Part shown: positions 16,934-31,710 of the stretch, one piece after another
Numbering within the stretch: the first letter of the stretch is position 1
Layout of the letters: each line of letters begins with the position of its first letter
Assembly (NCBI GenBank): GCA_965230015.1
Contig: CBDDKF010000001.1
Location: forward strand, 141,205-205,204
Direction of reading: 5' to 3'
DNA length: 64,000 nucleotides
Source of the DNA: JABSQH01 sp965230015
GTDB taxonomy: Bacteria; Actinomycetota; Acidimicrobiia; Acidimicrobiales; Ilumatobacteraceae
The notes under the pieces: model-generated
What the model saw: the letters and a program-made list of their open reading frames with translations, nothing else
What the model was told of the DNA's origin: nothing
Databases searched by the model: none
Translations under genes and position numbers: made by a program

Positions 16934-17629
16934 ATGTCCGGCAAGAAGTACGCCGACGCACAGAAGAAGTTCGACCGCGATCAGTTCTACGGCCCTGCCG
17001 AAGCGCTGAATCTCGTGAAGACGATGGCCTCGGCCAAGTTCGACGAAAGCATCGACGTGTCGGTGCGACTGGGCGTCGACCCCCGCAAGGCCGACCAAAT
17101 GGTGCGCGGCACCGTCGCCCTGCCATCGGGCACCGGCAAGGACGTACGCGTCGCCGTGTTCGCCTCCGGTGACGCCGCCGACCAAGCCCGTGAAGCCGGC
17201 GCCGACGTGGTCGGTGCCGACGACCTCGCTGCCGACGTCGAGGCCGGCAAGATGGACTTCGACCTCGTGATCGCCTCGCCCGACATGATGCCGCTCGTCG
17301 GACGTCTCGGGCGGGTGCTCGGTCCCCGTGGCCTGATGCCCAACCCGAAGACCGGCACGGTGACCCCGGACGTTGCCAAGGCCGTCGGCGAGTTCAAGGG
17401 CGGCAAGGTCGAGTATCGCACCGATCGTTACGGCAACGTGCATGTGCCCGTCGGCAAGGCCAGCTTCGAGCCCGATGCGCTCGAGACCAACTTCCGTGCC
17501 GTGCTCGACGAGCTCCAGCGCGTGAAGCCCGCATCGTCGAAGGGCCGCTACCTGAAGAAGATCACGCTGTCGTCCACCATGGGCCCCGGCGTGCGCGTCG
17601 ACACCAACCGCCTCAAGGCCGACGCCTGA
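16934..17629 (+). CDS. rplA: 50S ribosomal protein L1
   Basis: 231 residues, family length, with a GAGGGAGA ribosome binding site just upstream. L1 forms the mobile stalk at the E site and in many bacteria represses its own mRNA. The signature GRLGRVLGPRGLMPNPKTGTV is present in the middle of the protein and the C-terminal KKITLSSTMGPGV block is complete. It follows rplK after 98 bp, consistent with one transcript. Confidence 0.97.
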   Translation: MSGKKYADAQKKFDRDQFYGPAEALNLVKTMASAKFDESIDVSVRLGVDPRKADQMVRGTVALPSGTGKDVRVAVFASGDAADQAREAGADVVGADDLAADVEAGKMDFDLVIASPDMMPLVGRLGRVLGPRGLMPNPKTGTVTPDVAKAVGEFKGGKVEYRTDRYGNVHVPVGKASFEPDALETNFRAVLDELQRVKPASSKGRYLKKITLSSTMGPGVRVDTNRLKADA

Positions 17630-17858
17630 TCGCACGTCGCGTCCAGCGGCACCGCCGCTAGCCTGCACATCTCACAACCCAACCGGTTGCTTGCCGCAGA
17701 CCGTTGGTCCCACCGATCCAGCCGGATCACTGGGGTAATGGACATCGTCCGCCAACCGAGGTGCATCCCAACGTCGAGCCCGCGTCAGCGGCGCTCCTCG
17801 TCGGTGTTCGCATCGCCAGCGAGCACCACGAGTACCACGAAAGGAGGATGCACCTCAG
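17630..17858 (+). promoter_or_regulatory. Probable L10 leader of rplJL mRNA
   Basis: This 229-bp gap holds no gene. It ends in an AAAGGAGG ribosome binding site (about 17838-17846). The middle contains nested pairing: GATCC/GGATC at 17715-17719 and 17724-17728, enclosed by TTGG/CCAA elements near 17703 and 17752. The L10(L12) complex of most bacteria represses its mRNA by binding a kink-turn leader at exactly this place. Assignment rests on position and pairing only, not on a covariance search. Confidence 0.45.
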
Positions 17859-18395
17859 ATGACCACTACGAGTCCGCGACCCGACAAGGTCGCCATCGTC
17901 GAGGAGATCACCGGCAAGCTCAACGACAGCGTCGCCGTGTTCGTGTCGGAGTACCGCGGGATGACCGTCGGTGAACTCGCCGACCTGCGCACGCCGCTGC
18001 GTGACGCCGGCGCCGAGCACAAGGTGTACAAGAACACCCTGGCACGGCTGGCGGCGAACAACGCCGGCTACGAAAGCCTCGCCGAACACCTACTCGGTCC
18101 GACCGCTCTGACCTTCGTCACCGGCGATTCGGTGGCCGCCGCCAAGGCGCTCACCGATCAGGCCAAGGCCAACTCCAACCTCGTTGTCAAAGGTGGCGTG
18201 TTGGGCGATAGCCCGATGTCCGCCGACGACGTGAAGGCGCTGGCCAGCTTGCCGTCGCGCGAAGAGTTGCTGGCCACGTTCGCCGGAGCCCTGCAGGCCC
18301 CGCTGAACCGCACCGCCAGCTTGCTCGCGGCGCTGCCGCGCAACTTCGCCTACGGCTTGTCGGCCTACATCGACCAGCAGGAACAGGCTGCCTGA
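17859..18395 (+). CDS. rplJ: 50S ribosomal protein L10
   Basis: 178 residues, family length, start fixed by the strong AAAGGAGG site. L10 anchors the L7/L12 dimers on the ribosomal stalk. Typical L10 features are EYRGMTVGELADLR near residue 30, KVYKNTLARLA near 50, and an Ala/Leu-rich C-terminal helix (LNRTASLLAALPRNFAYGL) that binds L12. It is followed by rplL after 98 bp. Confidence 0.97.
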   Translation: MTTTSPRPDKVAIVEEITGKLNDSVAVFVSEYRGMTVGELADLRTPLRDAGAEHKVYKNTLARLAANNAGYESLAEHLLGPTALTFVTGDSVAAAKALTDQAKANSNLVVKGGVLGDSPMSADDVKALASLPSREELLATFAGALQAPLNRTASLLAALPRNFAYGLSAYIDQQEQAA

Positions 18396-18493
18396 TCTCC
18401 GCAGTGGGCCACGTCCCACGGCGATGACGATTTCTCCAGAACTCCGGTGCCCGCCGAGCGGCGGCACCATCGCACGAAAGTGAATCAACCACG

Positions 18494-18883
18494 ATGGCTA
18501 CGAAAGACGACATTCTTGAATCCATTAGCAACATGACCGTGATCGAGCTCAAGGAGCTCCTCGACGCGTTCGAAGAGAAGTTCGAGGTCACCGCTGCGGC
18601 TCCGGTCGCGGTGGCGGCAGCGGGCGCTCCTGCGGCTGGCGGCGGCGACGCCGACGGCGGCGGCGACGAGCAGACCGAGTTCGACGTGATCCTGGCGGCC
18701 GCTGGCGGCCAGAAGATCCAGGTCGTGAAGACGGTCAAGGACATCCTCGGCGTTGGCCTGAAGGACGCCAAGGACCTCGTCGACGGCGCACCCAAGCCGA
18801 TCCTCGAGAAGGCCAGCAAGGCCGATGCCGAAGACGCCAAGGCCAAGCTCGAAGAGGTTGGCGCCGAGATCGAACTCAAGTGA
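18494..18883 (+). CDS. rplL: 50S ribosomal protein L7/L12
   Basis: 129 residues. The N-terminal dimerisation helices (VIELKELLDAFEEKFEV) are followed by an Ala/Gly hinge lengthened by GGGDADGGGDE, then the factor-binding C-terminal domain (VKTVKDILGVGLKDAKDLVDGAPKPI). The protein is present in several copies on the stalk and recruits EF-Tu and EF-G. It is the last gene of the rplKAJL group; a perfect hairpin follows about 90 bp downstream. Confidence 0.97.
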   Translation: MATKDDILESISNMTVIELKELLDAFEEKFEVTAAAPVAVAAAGAPAAGGGDADGGGDEQTEFDVILAAAGGQKIQVVKTVKDILGVGLKDAKDLVDGAPKPILEKASKADAEDAKAKLEEVGAEIELK

Positions 18884-18971
18884 TCACCGGCCTGCGAACA
18901 GCAGGCTGACATCGCCAACACGGCGATCGGTATCGATCACACGCTGATCGACCAACGAGGACAACTACGAA

Positions 18972-19003
18972 CGATGCCCGGCAGGGTGACCTGCCGGGCA
19001 TCG
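18972..19003. terminator. Hairpin terminator between rplL and the convergent hydroxylase gene
   Basis: A perfect 13-bp inverted repeat (arms 18972-18984 and 18991-19003, arm CGATGCCCGGCAG) with a 6-base loop. It lacks a T tract, as is common in high-GC actinobacteria. It lies between two converging genes, so it may serve both strands and separate rplL from rpoB transcription. Confidence 0.75.
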
Positions 19004-19034
19004 TCGCGTCCGGACCGCCGCCCAGGGCGGAGGC

Positions 19035-19916
19035 TCAGCTTGGGACCGGGTGGGCGTGGCGTGCGGGTGCGTCCGGTGCAACGAGACCTTCGTAGTAGCC
19101 GGCGGGCGCTCCCCATGCGAGACGCCAGCGATTGGCGAAGCCCTCGGTGGTGCGCAGGTTGGCGAGCAGGCGACGGAACTCGAGGAAGTGGGCGTCGATC
19201 GGATTGGTCGTGCCGAGGGGCACGGTGAGCCCGTACGTCGGCGTCTCCTCCTCGGCTTGGAAGGTGCCGAAGATGCGGTCGAGGACGATGAACATCCCGG
19301 CGTAGTTCTTGTCGAGGTACTTGTCGTCGGCGCCGTGGTGCACCCGATGATGTGACGCCGTGTTGAACACGTACTCGATCGGGCGCGGGAGCTTCCCGAT
19401 GACCTCGGTGTGGATCCACCCCTGATACGCCAAGTTGAACGTGCCGACGGCGAGGATCAGTACGGGATCGAACCCGATGAGGGCCATCGGGACGAAGAAC
19501 GCGTTGGTGAAGATCGCGTCGGTGAACGAGATGCGATACGCCGTCGTCTGGTTGAACACCGGCGAGCTGTGGTGCACCGAATGGATCAGGGCCCAGAGCC
19601 ATGCCACGCGGTGTTCGGCGCGGTGCATCCAGTAGTAGTTCACGTCGTACACGACGATCGCCAGAAGAATCGCGAGCGGCGTGGTCGCGATGGTCCACGG
19701 CGTCAGTGACGAGACCAGTCCGAGCACGGCCGCCCACATCACGGTCGTCAGCCCACCGACGAGGAACAGCGGGGGAATCGTGCTGAGGTTGGCGCCCATC
19801 TCTTTCCACAGCTGGCGGTTCATCTGCCCGCGCCGCCAATAGCGCCACAGGTCAGCGAAGAACAGCAGTAGGCCGGCGAGCGTGAGCACGAGGCCGACGA
19901 AGGCGAGCGTTTCCAT
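19035..19916 (-). CDS. Membrane fatty acid hydroxylase / sterol desaturase family protein
   Basis: 293 residues from ATG 19916. An upstream in-frame start at 19952 adds 12 residues before the first membrane helix and is less likely. The di-iron histidine clusters of the family are complete: HRAEH, HSVHHSS and HHRVHHG, set among four or so membrane helices. These enzymes use O2 to hydroxylate or desaturate lipid substrates at the membrane. The substrate (fatty acid, sterol or carotenoid) is not evident. It is divergent from the TetR gene at 20025, which may regulate it. The pair separates rplL from rpoB. Confidence 0.88.
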   Translation of the reverse strand: METLAFVGLVLTLAGLLLFFADLWRYWRRGQMNRQLWKEMGANLSTIPPLFLVGGLTTVMWAAVLGLVSSLTPWTIATTPLAILLAIVVYDVNYYWMHRAEHRVAWLWALIHSVHHSSPVFNQTTAYRISFTDAIFTNAFFVPMALIGFDPVLILAVGTFNLAYQGWIHTEVIGKLPRPIEYVFNTASHHRVHHGADDKYLDKNYAGMFIVLDRIFGTFQAEEETPTYGLTVPLGTTNPIDAHFLEFRRLLANLRTTEGFANRWRLAWGAPAGYYEGLVAPDAPARHAHPVPS

Positions 19917-19948
19917 GGGCAGCAACCTACGGCCGTCACGTTCTATTT

Positions 19949-19977
19949 GCAAGTGACTGTCACAACGACGGTGACTT
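19949..19977. promoter_or_regulatory. Candidate TetR operator in the divergent hydroxylase/TetR gap
   Basis: The 108-bp gap between the divergent genes contains the perfect odd-centred palindrome GTGACTGTCAC (19953-19963). Around it lies an imperfect larger symmetry with CAAGT on the left and ACTTG on the right. TetR proteins usually bind such sites between themselves and a divergent target. No binding data can be read here, so this is inference from position and symmetry. Confidence 0.35.
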
Positions 19978-20024
19978 GTGTCTTGGACTGAGCTCTCGGT
20001 CTGGCGGCCGCTACTCTTGACGTC

Positions 20025-20633
20025 GTGGCAGCGGGCTCACCGGGCGGTGCCAGCAATCGTCCGCTCCGTGATCGGCGCAAGCTCGACTCGATGCGCGAGA
20101 TCCAGGCCGCCGCGATCGAGCTCTTCGCCGCACGGGGATTCGATGCGGTCACCATCGGCGACATCGCGGCGGCCGTTGCGGTGAGCAACAGCACGGTGTA
20201 CCGGTACTTCGGCACCAAGGAACGAGTCGTCACGTGGCAGGAGTACGAGCCCGAATTGCAGGCCGCGCTGGTACGCCGGCTCGCCGGCCAACCCCCGGTC
20301 GACGCCATCCGCGACGCCTACATCGAGGCGGTTGCCCCCCGCTACGACGAGAGTCAGCTCACTCGCATCGCCTTCATCTATCGGACCCCGCAGGTGTATG
20401 CAGCCACGGTCGAGCAGAGCTACACCCAACACGCCCATCTAGCGAAGGCGCTGGAAGGTGCCGCCGGCGTCGATGAGCTGACCGCTGGTGTCGTCGCCGG
20501 TGCGTGTCTGGCGGCCGTCGACGTGGCCATCGGCCGTTGGCAGGAGTCCGACGGCAACACGGGACTGGCTGTGCTGCTCGCCGACGCCTTCGATGCGCTC
20601 GCCCACGCCGCACCCTCGGGTCCGCCGGCGTAG
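20025..20633 (+). CDS. TetR/AcrR-family transcriptional regulator
   Basis: 202 residues from GTG 20025. The N-terminal helix-turn-helix is typical: REIQAAAIELFAARGFDAVTI, then IAAAVAVSNSTVYRYFGTKE (residues about 24-68). The C-terminal ligand domain is unique to subfamily and gives no ligand clue. TetR proteins usually repress an adjacent gene and release DNA on ligand binding. The divergent fatty-acid hydroxylase is the obvious target. It ends 263 bp before rpoB and is unlikely to be part of that operon, because a separate promoter lies between. Confidence 0.9.
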   Translation: MAAGSPGGASNRPLRDRRKLDSMREIQAAAIELFAARGFDAVTIGDIAAAVAVSNSTVYRYFGTKERVVTWQEYEPELQAALVRRLAGQPPVDAIRDAYIEAVAPRYDESQLTRIAFIYRTPQVYAATVEQSYTQHAHLAKALEGAAGVDELTAGVVAGACLAAVDVAIGRWQESDGNTGLAVLLADAFDALAHAAPSGPPA

Positions 20634-20669
20634 CACGGCGCCGGCGGCGGGCCCCGTTGCCGCCCATGC

Positions 20670-20698
20670 TTGACATCTCGGGGCGACTTCTTTACCTT
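20670..20698 (+). promoter_or_regulatory. Probable rpoBC promoter
   Basis: A perfect -35 hexamer TTGACA (20670-20675), 17-base spacer, and -10 TACCTT (20693-20698), lying about 200 bp before the rpoB start in a gap of 263 bp that holds no gene. This would give rpoBC its own housekeeping-sigma promoter and a leader of roughly 190 bases. It fits the separation from rplL by two unrelated genes. Confidence 0.6.
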
Positions 20699-20896
20699 GT
20701 CCGGCAATTCAGTCGCCCTGCGGGGCTGGAGCGGCCGCTCGACGATCCTGCGTCAAACGCGGTTGGCGAAGCTCGCCCTGTGGAGATAGCATCCGCTCTT
20801 GTCGTGCGTCTGCTGTTCCCCCACCGCGTTTTCGGTGCGGTTCAGCGCGCCCGTACTTCTGTCGACATCCGCCCTCGTCTCATTGGAGTGTGATCC

Positions 20897-24526
<3,630 letters not shown>

Positions 24527-24565
24527 TTTGACCCCGCCAACGTTCGTTCTGAAAGAGGTTTGCTG

Positions 24566-28522
<3,957 letters not shown>

Positions 28523-28535
28523 CCACGAACGGCAG

Positions 28536-28570
28536 CGGTGTGGGCGGGCTCGTGAAGCTCGCCCACACCG
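28536..28570 (+). terminator. rpoC terminator hairpin
   Basis: A perfect 11-bp inverted repeat (CGGTGTGGGCG at 28536-28546 with its complement at 28560-28570) enclosing a 13-base loop, directly after rpoC. There is no clear T tract. An alternative pairing of CGAACGG with CCGTTCG extends it. Confidence 0.7.
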
Positions 28571-28589
28571 TTCGACCGGCGAACCCGCG

Positions 28590-29263
28590 GTGAATCCGTC
28601 CGGCGCGTTCCGCCTTCTACTCGGTGCGCCCGTCGTGCTGGCTGCGTGCGCCGGTGGCCCGCGGATGTGACCTTCGTGCTCGATGCACTCGAAGACGGAA
28701 TGCTGACGTTGCCCGCAGACTTCGCCGGCGCAGTCGATCTCGAGCGGGTCGGGCATGTCGGCCACTCGTGGGGCGCCTACACGGCGCATGCGGTCGCCGG
28801 CGCCGATTTCGGCGCGCCGTTCGCCGATCCGCGCATCGATGCGATCGCCCCGATCTCGCCGCAAGGTGCCGACCAGTTCGGGGCGTTCGATCGCGGACCG
28901 AACGACAACACGTGGATCGCCATGGACCTCCCGGCGCTGAACCTCGTGGGCAGCGTCGAGATGGACAGCAACGTGACGGGCTCGATCGAACGCGACGGTT
29001 GGCGTCGTGAGCCGTTCGATCGATATCCGGACACCAGCGACACCTTCCTGGTCGTGGTCGACGGCCAAGACCACGGGGAGATGTGGGGACGCGGGAGCGC
29101 CGACATCGAATGGTTCGTCGCCGACAGCATCGTCGACTTCATGCGTGTGTACGTTGCGGGTGACGCCACGGTCGATGCCTGCGACATCGGCAACGTCGCT
29201 GAACTGGCCACGCTCGAGCGGCGCCGGGCAGCCCAGGGCTCGTCGCTCGACGCGTGCCCGTGA
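28590..29263 (+). pseudogene. Decayed lipoprotein alpha/beta hydrolase, internally deleted and frameshifted
   Basis: GTG 28590 opens a short frame reading as a lipoprotein signal peptide (FRLLLGAPVVLAAC, lipobox LAAC) that stops at about 28670. From about 28655 another frame reads PADVTFVLDALEDG, then the nucleophile elbow GHSWGAYTA and a later catalytic-type QDHGE, ending at 29263. This is the C-terminal half of a dienelactone hydrolase/PAF-acetylhydrolase-like esterase, about 200 residues. In intact relatives, roughly 100-150 residues lie between the signal peptide and this point. I infer one deletion that fused the two ends out of frame. An alternative is a shorter gene starting near 28646, but that lacks the first strands of the fold. 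It lies between rpoC and rpsL. Confidence 0.65.
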
Positions 29264-29436
29264 TCGCCGCACCTGTTGTGTCCCAGCGACCCCGTCCGTA
29301 GCATTGCAGGGTCCTTTCAGCGGGGAATCCGTACGTCGGCCGCTGTATGGCGGTGCCCACTCGGGGCGCCAACTCACCACATTCCGCAACTCGGTGCGCC
29401 GAGGCCGTGGACGATCCGGATCGAGGTTCCGAACGT

Positions 29437-29808
29437 ATGCCCACCATTCAGCAGCTCGTCCGCCAGGGGCGCAGCTCGAAAGTCACCAAGAGCAAGACCC
29501 CGGCGCTCAAGGGTTCGCCCCAGCGTCGCGGCGTGTGCACCCGCGTGTACACCACCACCCCGAAGAAGCCGAACTCGGCGCTGCGCAAGGTGGCCCGTGT
29601 CCGCCTCAACTCCGGCATCGAAGTCACCGCCTACATCCCCGGCGAGGGACACAACCTGCAGGAGCACTCGATCGTGCTCGTGCGTGGCGGCCGTGTCCGC
29701 GACCTCCCCGGTGTGCGCTACAAGATCATTCGCGGCGCGCTCGACGCCGTCGGCGTGAAGAACCGCAAGCAAGCCCGCAGCCGCTACGGCGCCAAGAAGG
29801 AGAAGTGA
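29437..29808 (+). CDS. rpsL: 30S ribosomal protein S12 (with Arg88)
   Basis: 123 residues from ATG 29437 (MPTIQQLVRQGR). S12 lies at the decoding centre and controls fidelity. The streptomycin-contacting loop TTPKKPNSALRK is normal with Lys43. The second loop reads GGRVRDLPGVRY: codon 88 (29698-29700) is CGC, Arg, where sensitive bacteria have Lys. Substitution of this Lys by Arg is a well-known streptomycin-resistance change. rpsG starts 3 bp after the stop. Confidence 0.98.
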   Translation: MPTIQQLVRQGRSSKVTKSKTPALKGSPQRRGVCTRVYTTTPKKPNSALRKVARVRLNSGIEVTAYIPGEGHNLQEHSIVLVRGGRVRDLPGVRYKIIRGALDAVGVKNRKQARSRYGAKKEK

Positions 29809-29811
29809 CCG

Positions 29812-30288
29812 ATGCCGCGTAAAGGTCCAGCCCCGCGGCGCGAACTCGTCGCCGATCCGATCCATAAGTCGGTGCTCGTCACCCAGCTGATCAACAAGGT
29901 CATGCTGCACGGCAAGCGCACGCTCGCCGAACGCATCGTGTACGACGCGATGGACATCATCGACACCAAGACCGAAACCGACGAAGAGGCGATCGACGTC
30001 GTCAAGCGGGCGGTCGAGAACGTCAAGCCGCCGCTCGAGGTGCGCAGCCGACGTGTCGGCGGCGCCACCTATCAGGTGCCGGTCGAGGTGCGGCCTCGTC
30101 GGGCCACCACCCTCGCCGTCCGCTGGATCGTCGACTACTCCCGCGAGCGGCGCGAGAAGACGATGGCCCAGTGCCTGGCAAACGAGTTGCTCGACGCATC
30201 CCAGGGTCTCGGCGCGGCGATGAAGCGGCGCGACGACATCCAGAAGATGGCCGACTCGAACAAGGCCTTCGCCCACTACCGCTGGTAG
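29812..30288 (+). CDS. rpsG: 30S ribosomal protein S7
   Basis: 158 residues, family length, start overlapping closely with rpsL (3 bp gap). S7 nucleates assembly of the 30S head and contacts mRNA and tRNA at the E site. MPRKGPAPRR start, INKVMLHGKR, VGGATYQVPVEVRP and the C-terminal RRDDIQKMADSNKAFAHYRW are all typical. It is part of the str operon, but two unrelated genes separate it from fusA. Confidence 0.98.
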   Translation: MPRKGPAPRRELVADPIHKSVLVTQLINKVMLHGKRTLAERIVYDAMDIIDTKTETDEEAIDVVKRAVENVKPPLEVRSRRVGGATYQVPVEVRPRRATTLAVRWIVDYSRERREKTMAQCLANELLDASQGLGAAMKRRDDIQKMADSNKAFAHYRW

Positions 30289-30355
30289 CTCACCGAACGC
30301 ACACCCCCTGGCTGTGCACTAACGTGCCCTGCGGGGCGCACAGTCGAAGGGGGAC

Positions 30356-30796
30356 GTGCCGGTGAATGTTCATGCGATCCTGTCGGTAAAGGGGAGCGAC
30401 GTCGCGACGATCGCGCCCGAGGCATCGATCGGGTCTGCCGTCGATGCGCTTCACGACCGCAAGGTCGGCGCGCTCGTCGTCAGCGCCGATGGGTCGGCGA
30501 TCGCCGGCATCATCTCCGAGCGCGACATCGTGCGCCGTCTGGCGACCGATGGCGCGGGAATGTTGGACACACCGGTGTCGTCGGTGATGTCGGCCAACGT
30601 CGTCACCTGCTCGATGAACGACACCGTGCACGACCTGATGGGACTGATGACCGGCGAGCGCATTCGTCACCTGCCGGTGGTCGACGATGGTGGCGCACTG
30701 GCGGGCATCGTCTCGATCGGCGACGTCGTGAAGTTCCGCCTCGACGAGCTGCAGGCCGAGAACGACGAGCTCTACGGCTACATCCAAGGTCGATAG
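30356..30796 (+). CDS. Tandem CBS-domain protein
   Basis: 146 residues from GTG 30356, six bases after an AAGGGGG site. Two CBS motifs are visible: AVDALHDRKVGALVV..GIISERDIVRRL, and the second near residues 75-130 ending GIVSIGDVVKFRLDE. CBS pairs bind adenine nucleotides or similar ligands and regulate partner proteins. A stand-alone pair gives no partner clue. It lies between rpsG and fusA, interrupting the usual str-operon order. A second, different CBS-pair gene is at 61327-61752. Confidence 0.88.
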   Translation: MPVNVHAILSVKGSDVATIAPEASIGSAVDALHDRKVGALVVSADGSAIAGIISERDIVRRLATDGAGMLDTPVSSVMSANVVTCSMNDTVHDLMGLMTGERIRHLPVVDDGGALAGIVSIGDVVKFRLDELQAENDELYGYIQGR

Positions 30797-30863
30797 GTCA
30801 TCTGCGGTCGATCGACGTCGACCATCAGCCACGCGACCGCGGTGACCCTGCCACACTGACGCC

Positions 30864-31529
30864 ATGGGTCAGGTGATCGGTCAGATACTCGGCACTGCCG
30901 TGGGCGTGGCGATCAGTCCGGTCCCGGTGATCGCAGTGATCCTGATGCTGTTCAGCCGCGCTGCGGGGGTGAACAGCATCGCCTTTGCGGTCGGTTGGGT
31001 GGCCGGTCTGTTCGGCGCTGGCACCATCGTGCTGGCGCTCGGCCTCGAAGATTCCGACGGCAGTGCGTCGAGCACCAGCGGGTGGATCAAGGTGGCGGTC
31101 GGCGTGTTGTTCATCGTGTTGGGCATTCGTCAGTGGCGCTCGCGTCCGGCCCCGGACGAGGAAGCATCAACCCCGGCCTGGATGGCGTCGATCGACGAGT
31201 TCACCGCGGTGCGTGCGTTGGGTGTCGGGGTGCTGCTCTCGGCGATCAACCCGAAGAACCTTGGCCTCACCATCGCCGCAGCAACCACGATCGGTGCCGG
31301 TGGACTGAGCGGCGGCGAGGAGTACGTCGTCCTCGCGGTGTTCGTGGCGATCGGATCGATCACCGTGCTCGCGCCGGTCGTCGCCAATGCGGTCGCCGGC
31401 GATCGCGCCCAGCCCGCACTCGACAGCATGAAGCAGTGGTTGATCGACCACAACGCCACGATCATGACCGTGGTGCTGGTGCTGCTCGGCGCCAAGGTGC
31501 TCGGCGACGGCATCACGATCCTCAGCTAA
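30864..31529 (+). CDS. GAP-family membrane protein (Sap, sulfolipid-1-addressing-like)
   Basis: 221 residues with about six membrane helices. The protein has the family's N-terminal GVAISPVPVIAVILML, a helix at 41-60, and the AINPKNLGLTIAA motif in the middle, then two C-terminal helices. In mycobacteria, relatives take part in export of surface glycolipids; the substrate here is unknown. It lies between rpsG/CBS and fusA, 67 bp after the CBS gene, and may be cotranscribed with it. Confidence 0.8.
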   Translation: MGQVIGQILGTAVGVAISPVPVIAVILMLFSRAAGVNSIAFAVGWVAGLFGAGTIVLALGLEDSDGSASSTSGWIKVAVGVLFIVLGIRQWRSRPAPDEEASTPAWMASIDEFTAVRALGVGVLLSAINPKNLGLTIAAATTIGAGGLSGGEEYVVLAVFVAIGSITVLAPVVANAVAGDRAQPALDSMKQWLIDHNATIMTVVLVLLGAKVLGDGITILS

Positions 31530-31710
31530 CGACTGGCCTCACTCGGTTCGCGAAGCGGTCGGTCACCTGTTGCGTCGAACCCGCTGACACCCAGCGTGTG
31601 CTGCCGAAACCACCGATACACTCAACGTCCGTGCCTGTGCGGGCCGTGCCACGCGCGCCGCTGGTACAACCCCCCACGCCCCTTGAGATTGAAGCGACGG
31701 AAGTGAAGTA

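Noticed and set aside
17687..17974. Small open frame across the L10 leader into rplJ
   Set aside because: It overlaps rplJ in another frame, is Arg/Ser-rich without a family, and conflicts with the strong rplJ ribosome binding site and likely leader.
30300..30345. Terminator hairpin after rpsG (GTGCCC/GGGCGCAC)
   Set aside because: The stem needs a bulge, is short and lacks a T tract; not strong enough to list.
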